The position numbers and the translations under genes were made by a program. From Conchocele bisecta (lineage: Eukaryota; Mollusca; Bivalvia; Lucinida; Thyasiridae), in contig CM055265.1 in assembly GCA_029237695.1 (NCBI GenBank), forward strand, positions 84,975,447 to 85,039,446: DNA of 64,000 bases. The letters are read 5' to 3'. Shown one piece after another: positions 43,400-52,686 of the stretch. Within the stretch, counting starts at the first letter, position 1; the number at the start of each line of letters is the position of its first letter. The notes beneath the pieces are model-generated. The model searched no databases, was not told the origin of the DNA, and saw only the letters and a list, made by a program, of their open reading frames with translations.

Positions 43400-43712
43400 C
43401 GTATGCGAAGTATTCTAATATATCGGACAATCTCCAACATGCCCTCGCCAGTTCGTCCGGTAACTGCGTCGTTAATAATAAACCTTTGTTGGAAGTCCAA
43501 TCGCGATTGGTTTTGGAGGTTAAGTTCTGAAGGAACTCGGAGGAATCTAATTCATCGATTGGAGTTGAGGAGGATTCTAACAGCCGCTTTGCGAAAAGGG
43601 TGGCCGTTTTTTCATCCTCGCGCCACGTCTCGAGAGAATCTTGGGCCAGACGAATCATACTCTTTGCACCAGCTATACGATGTTTTTGGGCAGTGTAGCC
43701 TAAATCGATCAT
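43380..43712 (-). CDS. 110-residue protein, unknown
   Basis: Begins MIDLGYTAQKHRIAGAKSMI, alpha-helical in appearance, no membrane segment, no cysteines in a motif. It overlaps the integrase start by 20 bp, so the two are probably read from one transcript. I do not recognise the family. It has no histidine/cysteine pattern of an adenain protease. Confidence 0.6.
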   Translation of the reverse strand: MIDLGYTAQKHRIAGAKSMIRLAQDSLETWREDEKTATLFAKRLLESSSTPIDELDSSEFLQNLTSKTNRDWTSNKGLLLTTQLPDELARACWRLSDILEYFAYDEHAQT

Positions 43713-43780
43713 AGCGTAATAAAGTTCGTCAACAAACTCGTTCTATATATATATTTTTAAAAAAAATATTTTTTAAATAA

Positions 43781-44212
43781 TTAATTAATTTGTTCAATAT
43801 AGTAGCCGACGAGACCCACCACACCCATTCCCACGACGATGAACGCGATCTCGCGGTCTTTTTGGGCCTCTGACGGTACATAGAAATCTGAAAGTTGGGG
43901 CTCGGGATCCATTGGATCGAGACTTTTCTGCGGATATGCCAGCGCGTACTCGCGGTTGGCTTCTTCAACGTTCTGGAAAGTTTGCGTAGAGTGATTCTCA
44001 CGGCGAAGCTCTTCGTTGACCCAGTCCAGATGGGCGGTTCGTTTTTTCGACCACGCTTCCTTTGCACTATTGCGTTGTTCTACAGCTAAATCGTGACGCT
44101 TGCGCTCCTCATCCACGTTCGAGCTTCTCATTTTTGAGAATATAAAATTGCTACCGCTGAACGCCAATGCGTTTACAAGTGCACCACCTATCATTATTCC
44201 GATCGAAGCCAT
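43781..44212 (-). CDS. Two-membrane-segment virion-type protein of Polintons
   Basis: 143 residues. A hydrophobic N-terminus (ASIGIMIGGALVNALAFSG) and C-terminus (EIAFIVVGMGVVGLVGYYI) flank a charged helical middle (ERKRHDLAVEQRNSAKEAW) and a DPEPQLSDFY stretch. This architecture is recurrent in animal Polintons in my recollection; its role is not established, a membrane or capsid-associated protein being likely. It starts one base from the stop of the next gene (44,213), typical of a packed viral operon. Frame intact. Confidence 0.75.
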   Translation of the reverse strand: MASIGIMIGGALVNALAFSGSNFIFSKMRSSNVDEERKRHDLAVEQRNSAKEAWSKKRTAHLDWVNEELRRENHSTQTFQNVEEANREYALAYPQKSLDPMDPEPQLSDFYVPSEAQKDREIAFIVVGMGVVGLVGYYIEQIN

Positions 44213-44446
44213 TTATTTCCATATATTAGCAGGTAGAATTCCAACTTTAATTAGATAATATCGGGTCCAAACTGAGGCCGCTACATCTAAGGTCGCGAGC
44301 CCTGCGTCTCTCACAGTAAAGTCCAATTTGGGAGTGGACCCTCCTAGGGCCATCTTTGATAGTCGAGCATACCCGATACTGAAACCCGATATCACCACGG
44401 CGTGATAAAGCGCATTCACTATCATTTTACCATCTTGTTCAGCCAT
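44213..44446 (-). CDS. Small hydrophobic Polinton protein (77 residues)
   Basis: MAEQDGKMIVNALYHAVVIS at the start, with hydrophobic VISGFSIGYARL, then TLDVAASVWTRYYLIKVGIL at the end. Intact frame, directly abutting the 143-residue gene. Resembles the small conserved membrane proteins of Polintons; function unknown. Confidence 0.7.
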   Translation of the reverse strand: MAEQDGKMIVNALYHAVVISGFSIGYARLSKMALGGSTPKLDFTVRDAGLATLDVAASVWTRYYLIKVGILPANIWK

Positions 44447-44454
44447 TGTTATAA

Positions 44455-44859
44455 TTATTGCATATAAAATGGATCGCGATCAATGTTTAAATGGGGTGCA
44501 TCCAATCGTTTCGTAACTTTTTTAGGAACCGCCGTTGGAGTTGGGGTTCTGTTGTAGAGATGGTAAAGCACACTCAGGGTGACCACAACTGTCAGACCAC
44601 CACCAACAACCCACGGGGTCCAATCAGTTGGCGCAATCGGTTCCGGGGGTGTTGTTGCACTCGGAACCGATTGCTCTGTCTTCAGATGTTTTGCTGTCTC
44701 CGTCCCCAATCTCGATTGAAGTTTGGCCTCCCGAAGCTCGGCGAGTATTTTATCTTGTTTAACTTTTCGGGCGGCCAGCTGCCTGTCTTTTTGGGTTTTT
44801 ATGTCGTGCAACCCCCAACTCCAATTCCAACGGCGGTTGGTATTGGGTTGTAGGATCAA
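44455..44859 (-). CDS. Membrane protein ending in RDPFYMQ
   Basis: 134 residues: a helical, charged first half (LAARKVKQDKILAELREAKL), a proline/threonine-rich linker, one membrane segment (WVVGGGLTVVVTLSVLYHLY at about 83-102) and a tail ending NIDRDPFYMQ. The same tail closes the loop protein of E2 (12,451). The frame overlaps another at 44,759-45,031 whose last residues are similar in composition, so a frameshift may separate the true N-terminus. Likely virion membrane component; inference. Confidence 0.65.
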   Translation of the reverse strand: MILQPNTNRRWNWSWGLHDIKTQKDRQLAARKVKQDKILAELREAKLQSRLGTETAKHLKTEQSVPSATTPPEPIAPTDWTPWVVGGGLTVVVTLSVLYHLYNRTPTPTAVPKKVTKRLDAPHLNIDRDPFYMQ

Positions 44860-45031
44860 TCGGATTCAACAGTGTTGATGGAAGTGCTTTATCACACCGT
44901 GGTGATATCGGGTTAGAAATTGGAGTTGGAGCAATCCCCAACTCCAATCGCGATTGGGTTGGAGGTGCAATCGGGTTCAACAGTGTTGAGGGCTGTTCCG
45001 TCACTCTCGCGGGTGTGTCTTGTGTCATCAT
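44759..45031 (-). pseudogene. Proline-rich repeat segment, possible N-terminus of the neighbouring gene
   Basis: 90 residues with two copies of PSTLLNPI followed by PTQSRLELG or a similar phrase. At DNA level it holds TCAACAGTGTTGA (44,866 and 44,977) and CCAATCGCGATTGG (44,944). It overlaps both the 134-residue and the 188-residue frames, so it is either a separate disordered protein or a shifted part of one of them. Confidence 0.4.
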
Positions 45032-45583
45032 TTATAATATTAGAGCTTATAGTTCGTGGGCATATATGTCCAAATTGACAGTGTTTACTCGTGGTCAACG
45101 CGGTTGTCAGTGGAGCTAAGTACATTCCAAACTTGTGATAAATTGAGCAGCAGGCTGTTCTAAGAGTGTGTCCTATTAAAGGGTCAGTCTCTAGATCGTG
45201 AATCAACCCCTCGGTGTTTGGTATAGGGAGAAGTATATTAACGGCGGTAGCGTGCAAATGAATAGCCGCCGATCCAAGAGTTTTTGTCATCTCTGCCCCC
45301 AATTTGGATTCGTATCGCGCATACATTTTATCAATCTCCGCATCTGACATCTTATCCACCTGACAAACTGAGAGACGCCTACCGAGATAATGCTCCGATT
45401 GTCCCCCAGCAACCAGCGCAGCTAGCCGCTCGCGTCGCGCCGCATTTTCATTCGTATCGGCCCCAATCGCGATTGTCAACCCGATTGCTCTGTCGGAGTA
45501 GATGTTTCATTATCTTTCAGGATATCGGTAGTGGGAGTTGAGGTTTCTTCCATTAGTTGATCGAGAGGTTCGTCGCAGTTCAT
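44913..45583 (-). pseudogene. Conserved Polinton protein with YARYESKLGAEMTK, N-terminus shifted
   Basis: The main frame (45,479 down) contains RERLAALVAGGQSEHYLGRR, SDAEIDKMYARYESKLGAEM and GMYLAPLTTALTTSKHCQFG. This helical protein recurs among animal Polintons in my recollection; its role is unknown to me. The likely ATG at 45,583 (MNCDEPLDQLMEE) is in another frame that ends at about 45,480, so one base has been gained or lost near the CAATCGCGATTG palindrome (45,464). The end beyond CQFGH may also be off-frame. Confidence 0.6.
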
Positions 45584-45599
45584 TATTGCTAATTTTCTT

Positions 45600-45867
45600 A
45601 AAATTAATTTAATTATTCAAACAAGTCTCATCACTTTAACATATTGCCAAGCGCACCACCCGATACTTATGATCACCGTTATGCTCGCAACAAAGCTCGC
45701 AGCGGAGCACCAAATTGTTAACATTGTTAACCATTGTTCAGCATTTGTTCAACATTTGCTAAGCATTTCTTCAGCATTGTTCAGCAATTGCTAATTAATA
45801 ATTTTGAAAAAATTATAAAATTAATTGTTAAGCATTTACTCAGCAGTTACTAATTTTTTCAAAATTA
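45600..45867. promoter_or_regulatory. Intergenic region with TTCAGCA/TTGTTCA repeats
   Basis: At 45,716-45,860 short A/T-rich variants of GTTAACATTGTTAACC, TTCAGCATTTGTTCAAC and AAGCATTTCTTCAGC repeat, then TAATAATTTTGAAAA is mirrored by TTTTTCAAAATTATTA (45,796 and 45,851). It lies between two minus-strand genes and may hold a promoter or terminator; not proven. Confidence 0.45.
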
Positions 45868-46520
45868 TTAATTGATAACTTTATAAGCAGTTGGTTGATT
45901 AGTCTTTAGCAGAAGCTTGGCGTGCTTAGTTTCGGAAAGCATCTGTCGAACCTCCAGCCGCTCCTCGCGCGTTGGGATAACGTCATTCTCATGAGTCATG
46001 AGTCTCGGTCCTTGCAGTGAAAGAGGGCGACCCATTTCGTTTGCTCGCGCAGATCCTTGAGGACGGCGTTGTATTTTTGAGTGGAGATCCATACGCTTTG
46101 CCTCGCTTGGCAGCCAGAAAATGCGAGCTCGGAGAGCATGTCCTTCTTTTTGGTCATCGCCGCCTTGGCCGAGCAATCGTCAATCACATATAGGGTGGGC
46201 TCACCCTGGAATCTTTGGTATAAACCACGCAACCAATCGTGAAGCCTATCACCGGGGTCAATAACGTATACCTCAGGGTCGGTCCATATCCACGGGCGCC
46301 GCTGATAAGTATCGTTGTGCCGCACAGTGGGACATAGGATCACAATGTGACGAAAGGCATCGCGGTAGGACCCCTCGAGTAAGTCGAGGATGAAAACCGT
46401 TCTTCCATATCATGTCTGCCCACATATTATGGCAGAGTGGGCATCTCCAATCGTGAATTGGTATTGATTGCTAGATGATTTTTGTATTAAATCAGTAGAT
46501 CGCTGATACGTATCGGCCAT
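45868..46520 (-). pseudogene. Packaging ATPase (FtsK/HerA, A32-like), broken
   Basis: Motor that packs viral DNA into capsids. The frame starts at 46,520 (MADTYQRSTDLI). Walker B is TLYVIDDCSA and the following sensor is SVWISTQ. The Walker A region reads CGQT, then TGA (46,410-46,412), then YGRTVFILDLLEG: a stop sits in the loop and the catalytic lysine is an arginine. A second frameshift near 46,010 separates HCKDRDS from the terminal REERLEVRQML segment. Non-functional copy. Confidence 0.85.
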
Positions 46521-46567
46521 CTTCGATGTTCAGTTGTGCGTCTGTAGTTATATATAAGTACACGTTG

Positions 46568-46824
46568 AATGCGCCAGCTCCGTCCGCCTCTTTGGTTATC
46601 TGGATCGTCACACCCTCGCTAGCGTTCTCAACTTGACGTTGAAATTAGCTGGAAAGGCGGCTGCCGCACTACCTGGACTGATCGGAAGTATCGTTTCTTA
46701 CTTGTTATCTATATTATCAAAAACGGTCGGATGGCTCACCAATAATACTTGGGCTTTAATCGTGGCAATCGCCGGTCTCCTACTATTCTCCGCCAGAGAG
46801 TTCCTAAAACCAAAGCGCGAGTAG
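46568..46824 (+). pseudogene. Small hydrophobic virion-type protein, frameshifted
   Basis: The last 63 codons (LKLAGKAAAALPGLIGSIVS, TWALIVAIAGLLLFS, end REFLKPKRE) form an amphipathic/hydrophobic protein like the small core or membrane-lytic proteins of Polintons. There is no ATG in this frame. Upstream, another frame (LNAPAPSASLVIWIVTPSLA) stops at about 46,635, so the gene is split by a one-base shift. It is divergent from the ATPase and convergent with the capsid gene. Confidence 0.55.
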
Positions 46825-48254
46825 TCCGACCACTACGAGGGCGACGACGAGCCCTAATTTCTCCTCCTCGTGTGTTGTGCTTCCAATTTCAACATTGTTG
46901 ATGATTGGATTGGGGGAACTCGATGGTGCATCCAAATTGCGAATTGGGGGTACTGGGTTCAACGGAGGTGTATCCATTTTGTGTTTTATTCCACTTACAA
47001 CCTCAACACTGTTGAACCCGACCGTCTTGGGGTTCAATCGGGGATTGATTTTGATGATACCCGTGTTCACGTTTCCGTTGCGGCCGATTTTTTGATTGGT
47101 GGTTGCGACTACGATCTGATTATTGTAACCGTCAACCGGGTCGTCTCGTAGTATCATATTGCTCGGCGCCATATAAAGACCTATTCCAAATGCGTAGTCT
47201 ACCGGGGTGCGAGCAGTCTGCAAAACGTCTTGATAATTCTGGATCGCCTTCTGGAGGTCCACCTTAGCTGAGATGGCATCCTCGACAAGTGCCAAGAACT
47301 CTGTTTTTGTGCGTCAAAGGCCGTTCCCGTACCCAGTATAGCGCTGCGCGTTTGCTTCTGTGAGGCGAGTATTGCCCATACGTATATGCGAATGGAGTCG
47401 TTGAGGCGAATAACCCCGCCCTGTGTAAATCCAGTGCTTTTATCTAACATAAATGTGGTCCACGCATTTCGCATCTGTGGAGTATCACCCAGGTCTAGGT
47501 ATTCCACGTGGGCTACTTTAGTAGGTAGCCAATGACAATAACCGTCTTTACACGCAAGCCCCCCAAGCACTTCATCACCGAACGTCATCGTATTCAACTT
47601 ATAATTATATTTAGTCCATGTTGCCATTTTTCTAACTGGTGGTGGGGTAGCTCCGCGAACACTCCACAACCCTGAGAAATATGCGGGTACTTTATCAAGA
47701 TGCCCACCACTAACTAAGCCTTTAAGGTGAACTAACCCTAAACTGTTTTTTGGAGTATATACTTTCTGTCTCCAGTCCGCGTCTTTTGGTACCCCAAATT
47801 CGTTACACAATCTTTCGAACGCCTTACGGTCGTATGTGCTGGAAATGGGATCCCAGCCGTCGTCTTGAGGTAGTGGAATACCTAGTTCTTTGAGAATCCT
47901 CCTAATGGTGTAATACACGTGAAAGTTGTAGACACTTCGGAGCATGACATTCTTGGATGTCAGATGGTCTTGATGCGAAATTCCACATCCGGCCGTTGCA
48001 CACCATGCAGCGAAATTTAGCTGGTTCTGCCAGAAGTTCATATGGGAAAAATCCCATCTTAGTATTACATCTTGACTAGTAGTCTTTGGAACTACATATT
48101 TCTCAAACGTGTTAGGGAAATTGGTGGTAAAGCCACTTTTCGGTCTAACTGTTACAGTTGGGTGTACAAGGTGGTCAACAACGTCTTTTTGTGTGTATTT
48201 ACCTCCGACCGCGTACTTTGCATTAGAGTTAAATCTAAATGCTTTGGTATCCAT
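46804..48254 (-). pseudogene. Large virion protein, major capsid candidate, one frameshift
   Basis: Two frames: 48,254-47,199 (MDTKAFRFNSNAKYAVGGKY) and 47,295-46,804. They overlap where one base is off, near 47,300 (FDAQKQ). Combined length about 480-510 codons. Notable phrases: NFAAWCATAGCGISHQDHL, AWTTFMLDKSTGFTQGGVIR, then YAFGIGLYMAPSNMILRDD and a hydrophobic end LGLVVALVVVGLLALWF. Its size and position opposite the penton-like gene suggest the major capsid protein or another large virion protein; the double jelly-roll fold cannot be verified by eye. Confidence 0.55.
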
Positions 48255-48270
48255 TGAAAGATATTATTAT

Positions 48271-49020
48271 ATGTTTGCTACTATCACTAATGTTCAAAAA
48301 GAGAGTTGTGAACTTCAAAAGTCAATCGACAACTGCTGCGGAAAACGCCGGGTGGGCCTCAGATCAATCACCTTCACGGTCGGGTGGCAGCATGTGGGAA
48401 AGAGTGAAGGGTTTTACTATGTGAAGGATAAACAACAATTAGGTGTAAAGCTGCCTCACGGACTGTGGGGAATAAGACAGCTCAAAGATTTTGTCACCTC
48501 AGAGCTTGACGGTATAGTCAACCTCACAGTATCGAAGGCTACCGGGCTCGCAACAATGACCATCAGCCCTGATAATAAGGTAGTGGTCTCCCCGGGGTTG
48601 GGTATTCAACTCTGTTTTACAGAGACATACTCCGTAAATAAAGGAGTGTTTACCTCGGGTGAGTACGTCGGTGATAACCCGGTGGACTTCGCCTTCACGA
48701 AAACTCTCAGGGTGCACCTGGATCGGGTGAACACGTCGTACAACACGGTAGACGGATCCCCCAACACATTACTGAAAACCGTGCAAGCCAGCGACTGTTT
48801 CTTTGGGGATACGGTGACCTTAGACTTCCCACACCCCGAGATGAAAGTTTTGGAAACGGGACACATCCACGAATTTACGGTCTCTATTCTCGATGATCAA
48901 GCGAGAAAGTTGAATAACTATTACCCGATTTTCGGTAGTTCTCGAAATTTCCAATTGAGTATAGTGCCCCAATATTATAATTTTAATTTATTTTATTATG
49001 AGTATATACGGACCAGGTAG
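48271..49020 (+). CDS. Penton-like minor capsid protein candidate
   Basis: 249 residues from ATG at 48,271, intact. Beta-rich alternation throughout (GLRSITFTVGWQHVG, GIVNLTVSKATGLATMTISP, DTVTLDFPHPEMKV) and SILDDQARKLNNYYPIF near the end, consistent with a single jelly-roll capsid vertex protein. It is divergent from the large virion protein, with 16 bp between their starts, and overlaps the fibre start at its 3' end. The fold is inferred. Confidence 0.6.
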   Translation: MFATITNVQKESCELQKSIDNCCGKRRVGLRSITFTVGWQHVGKSEGFYYVKDKQQLGVKLPHGLWGIRQLKDFVTSELDGIVNLTVSKATGLATMTISPDNKVVVSPGLGIQLCFTETYSVNKGVFTSGEYVGDNPVDFAFTKTLRVHLDRVNTSYNTVDGSPNTLLKTVQASDCFFGDTVTLDFPHPEMKVLETGHIHEFTVSILDDQARKLNNYYPIFGSSRNFQLSIVPQYYNFNLFYYEYIRTR

Positions 49021-50725
49021 TTCTTCCGATTGGGTGACAAATTCAAAGAATTTGGAACCGGCAGAAGGGGGATTCATCCCGACAGAGGGCGACTTTTTAA
49101 CTACTGGAAAAACCAAGGCCCTGATCAATAAAACTATATCGAAGGTCACAAACGGGATTCACAGGAGTATATCAGATGTTAGAGTAGAAGTGCTGACGGC
49201 GACTGCACAAATTGAGGGAGTCCGAACGGATATTGAGAAAGATCAGGCGGCTTATAAGGTGTTGCGCTCAGAGGACTATCTCATCAGAGAAACGGAACTA
49301 AGCGAACTAGGTAAAAAAATAATCAAATTTCGAAAAGAGGCCCGGTTGGGGATTGACAAAGCCCGAGAAGACCACCAGGCGGACCTTACGGAGGCGTATG
49401 GGATGTTGCGCTCAGAGGACTCTCTCATCAGAGAAACGGAACTAAACGAACTAGGTAAAAAAAATAACCAAATTTCGAAAAGAGGCCCGGTTGGGGGTTG
49501 CGAAAGCCCGAGAAGACCACCAGACAGACCTTACGGAGGCATATGGAATGTTGTGCTCAGAGGACTCTCTCATCAGAGAAGCGGCACTTACCGAACTAGG
49601 AGAAAAAATAACAGAATTTCGAAAAGAGACCCGGTTGGATCTTGATGGAGTCCGAACGGGTAGGGTTGAGAAAGCCCGAGAAGACCACCAGGCGGACCTT
49701 ACGGAGGCTTATATGGTGTTGCGCTCAGAGGACTCTCCCAACAGAGAAGCAGCACTTACTGAACTAGGAGAAAAAATAACAGAATTTCGAAAAGAGGCCC
49801 GGTTGGGGGTTGAGAAAGCCCGAGAAGACCACCAGGCGGCCCTTACAGAGGTATATAGGGTGTTGCGCTCAGAAGACTCTCCCAACGGAGAAGCAGCACT
49901 TACTGAACTAGGAGAAAAAATAACAGAATTTCGGGAAGAGGCCCGAACGGTTATTGAGAAAGCCCGAGAAGACCACCAGGCGGACCTTACGGAGGCTTAT
50001 AGGGTGTTGCACTCAGAGGACTCTCTCATCAGAGAAGCGGCACTTACAGAACTAGGTGAACAAATAACAGAATTCCGGAAAGAGACCCGGTTGGATCTTG
50101 ATGGAGTCCGAACGGGTATTGAGGGAGTCCGAGAAGACCAACAGGCGGCCCTTACAGAGGTGTATGTGGTGTTGCGCTCAGACGACTCTGTAGTACTTAC
50201 TGAACTAGATGGAAAAATAACCGAAAAACTGAAACATGTTCGTAGAGCCGCGACCAAAGCGCTTGAGGAGGCCTCTGAAAAGATTCGTGCTGAGGCCCAT
50301 ACCTCTATCGGGGGGCTTGCCGGATTGTTGGAAACATTGAAAACACAAAAACGTGTCATCACAGTTTGGGCTGAGAAGCGGGACCTATTGAATGAGGGGC
50401 TCTATGAATATTCGTTCGGTGCCAAAGCGAGCAATAAATATGGGGGGTACGCCATGCCAGCTCCAGGTACACTTCTCCGAATGGCTGTCTGCTCAGTGCT
50501 AATGGTAAATCTATGGGCGCGGTCGTGATAAATCTTGTAGTGGATGGGGAAGAACGGAGGGTTGGAGTCACTAAACTCGCTGGAGATATTTCATCGGTGG
50601 TTTTGTTCGCCGTTGATGATCTAATTAGACTTTCCGAAGGTAGTATTATTAACTTTGTTACGAAAATCGCCGACCCCGCGAGTTCTTCCACTATTGTTAC
50701 ATTGTTAATTGAACTTAATTTGTAA
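48998..50725 (+). pseudogene. Fibre-like coiled-coil protein with tandem repeats, frameshifted
   Basis: Frame 1 (48,998-49,645) starts MSIYGPGSSSDWVTNSKNLE; frame 2 (49,491-50,528) and frame 3 (to 50,725) complete it. After about 75 residues come seven repeats of 48 residues, two with a 9-residue insert, each like KAREDHQADLTEAYGMLRSE, EAALTELGEKITEFRKE. The C-terminal part has VITVWAEKRDLLNEGLYEYS and a beta-rich end, like a small head domain. An attachment fibre is likely. Shifts: an A run at 49,461-49,467 and a site near 50,510. Overlaps the preceding gene by 23 bp. Confidence 0.65.
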
Positions 50726-50746
50726 AATACTAATATATTGAAAATC

Positions 50747-51385
50747 ATGAACGAATCACCGTATCCAATTCTCAATACCGCTCCATCAACACTGTATCCA
50801 ATTGTCAATACCACTCCATCAACACTGTATCCAATTAACGAAAGAAGTTCAGATTTTAGGTTGAATAATATCGTCGCTATGCAGGATATTTTAGTTAGAG
50901 AATGTGCAAATAGAAAAAGACACGCCAAAAAATATAGGCGCGCGGTGAACATAGCTGAAGCATCTAGCACGGCTCTGGCGAGTGTTTCTGTGTTGTGTGG
51001 GGCGGGGACAGCTGCAACTATATCCACCATTATAACAATTCCTGTAGCGGGGGTTTTAAGTGCGGTTGCGGCCGTTTCTGGGTTGTTGTGTATGGCGGGT
51101 GGAAAACTCGAGAAAAAAAGTAGAAAACATGATAGAATATCCGTTCTCGCTAGGTCTAAGAAAAATAGCATCGACGTTATGGTGTCCAAAGCGTTGGCCG
51201 ATAAGAAAATATCAATTTTAGAGTTTGAATCCGTGGTGGAAGAAATGGGGAGATATGAAGAATTAAAAAATGATATTAGAATCAAAGCGCGCGCCACCAT
51301 GCCCAAAATTGAGTGTACTGATTGGGATAAATTTAGGGTAAAACTTGGAAATAAAGTCGGAGGAAATGTTACAGCACCATTGTGA
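50747..51385 (+). CDS. Hydrophobic hairpin protein of Polintons
   Basis: 212 residues from ATG at 50,747 (MNESPYPILNTAPSTLYPI). A disordered repeated N-terminus (PSTLYPI twice), a basic helix (NRKRHAKKYRRAV), a glycine/alanine-rich double hydrophobic stretch (ATISTIITIPVAGVLSAV to GLLCMAGGK) and a helical C-terminus (KALADKKISILEFESVVEEM). Recurrent in animal Polintons in my recollection, function unknown; a membrane-inserting virion protein is plausible. Intact. The preceding TTG at 50,738 is in frame but ATG is preferred. Confidence 0.65.
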   Translation: MNESPYPILNTAPSTLYPIVNTTPSTLYPINERSSDFRLNNIVAMQDILVRECANRKRHAKKYRRAVNIAEASSTALASVSVLCGAGTAATISTIITIPVAGVLSAVAAVSGLLCMAGGKLEKKSRKHDRISVLARSKKNSIDVMVSKALADKKISILEFESVVEEMGRYEELKNDIRIKARATMPKIECTDWDKFRVKLGNKVGGNVTAPL

Positions 51386-51860
51386 TATTTTATAAAATAA
51401 TTTTTAAAAAATAATTAATTTTCTTGTAATTAATTATATTGGTGCAGTAAACAAATTTACATACCTATACAACATATGTTTCGCTGAGAATTACGCCGTA
51501 ATCGCATAACAAATTCAGTCGAGGATTACACTGTAATCGCCTGTGTACACACCGTCTGTGTAAATTGATACACTCGGCTATCAATTTACGCATGGTTCAT
51601 AACCCGTGTAATTGATACACTCGGCTCTGTTTACCTCGGCTATCAATTTACGCATGGTACATAACCCGTGTAATTGAAACATTGTCGTTACAACATAAAT
51701 TAATTACTATGTAATAATAGGGGGTATTCAGCTTTAAATTATTAAAAAAAATTAACAAAATTAATTATAAAATTAAAAAAATAACGAACCATCACATGTT
51801 TTCTTTCGCCAATAGGTATTAATAAATAATTATAATTTGCACACCATTTGTATGTTGTAT
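51386..51860. repeat. Non-coding repeats near the right end of E1
   Basis: CGGCTATCAATTTACGCATG with following ATAACCCGTGTAATTGA occurs twice (51,575 and 51,634), and GATACACTCGGCT occurs twice. ATTACGCCGTAATCGC and ATTACACTGTAATCGC (51,490 and 51,524) are near-palindromes. Position between the last capsid gene and the terminal gene suits a regulatory or origin-related role; inference only. Confidence 0.6.
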
Positions 51861-52271
51861 AGGAAAAAACTGATAACTATATATACGTTTGTTTGCCTTA
51901 CAACAGTTGGTCTCATCTCGTGCATGCCATGTTGTTGATCCGGTATGACGTCCGTCTCGTCTGTTTAATGGTAGCAGTCTATACATATGTGTGTATTTGG
52001 CGATGTAATTGCGTAGCTCAAAGGTGCCGGCCTGAAAGATTTCTGCCTAAGAGCTTTGCAATTTCGGAAACCAAATTCACACATAGGCTCGCCTTACTTC
52101 GCTGGTTTCTCTTAATAGAAGAATTGGCAATGGGGTTCAAGGCGTCCCGTAAAAATAGACTGTGAGCCAACAGATGCGTGGGCTTAAGAAAGGTCCCAAC
52201 AGCCTAGTGGCTGGGTGCCGGCTAGAAATCTGCCCAGTCGCTGGGGTGTTGTGCACGAGTGGAGGCTTTTG
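51861..52271. other. Unassigned segment within E1
   Basis: GC-richer than its surroundings, with complementary words CCCAACAGCCTAGTGGCTGGG and CTGCCCAGTCGCTGGGG (about 52,190-52,247) that could fold in RNA. A plus-strand frame at 51,893-52,165 has no ATG near its start and no recognisable content. Confidence 0.35.
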
Positions 52272-52630
52272 CTATTTTTTGTTCAATATATCTTTATAAG
52301 CGATATCGTAGAAATGTATATTCGTAAACGAATCGTTGGGTTTTAACAATTTTATATAATACACCTTAGTTTTATATCCGATACGCATTATCAGTCTTAA
52401 TGTTTGTATTTGCCTCTTGTATAGTTCACATAATTGTCGGTATAATATTGTAAATGCAACGTTTTTATCGGAGCGTAATAAATTTAACGCTGATATTTCA
52501 TGTATTCGATATCGCCTAGTGTTTTCATTTTATAGAATTTATATATAGGACTATAACCCCCGTATTCTTCGTAAACTTCTTCGACACAGGCATTATAAGC
52601 TTTCAATTCCAATTGTATTTTATTATCCAT
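52272..52630 (-). pseudogene. Right-end gene of E1, unknown, frameshifted
   Basis: From ATG at 52,630 (MDNKIQLELKAYNACVEEVY) through YSPIYKFYKMKTLGDIEYMK, stopping at 52,484. A shifted frame continues open to TAG at 52,272-52,274 with RSDKNVAFTILYRQLCELYK, IMRIGYKTKVYYIKLL and NIHFYDIAYKDIL. Probably one protein of about 120-140 residues. An in-frame ATG at 52,690 would start inside the TIR and is less likely. Reads inward from the right TIR; AT-rich like the polymerase side. Unknown family. Confidence 0.5.
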
Positions 52631-52686
52631 TTTCTCTAATAATTGGTATTGTTTTTTCTGTCCAATATAATTTTGACTCCCTCTTT

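Noticed and set aside
43380..43712. Protease of E1
   Set aside because: Position would suit, but the histidine, acidic residue and cysteine order of adenain-type proteases is absent.
51893..52165. 90-residue plus-strand frame in E1 as a gene
   Set aside because: No ATG at a sensible place, no recognisable domain, and atypical composition for the element.
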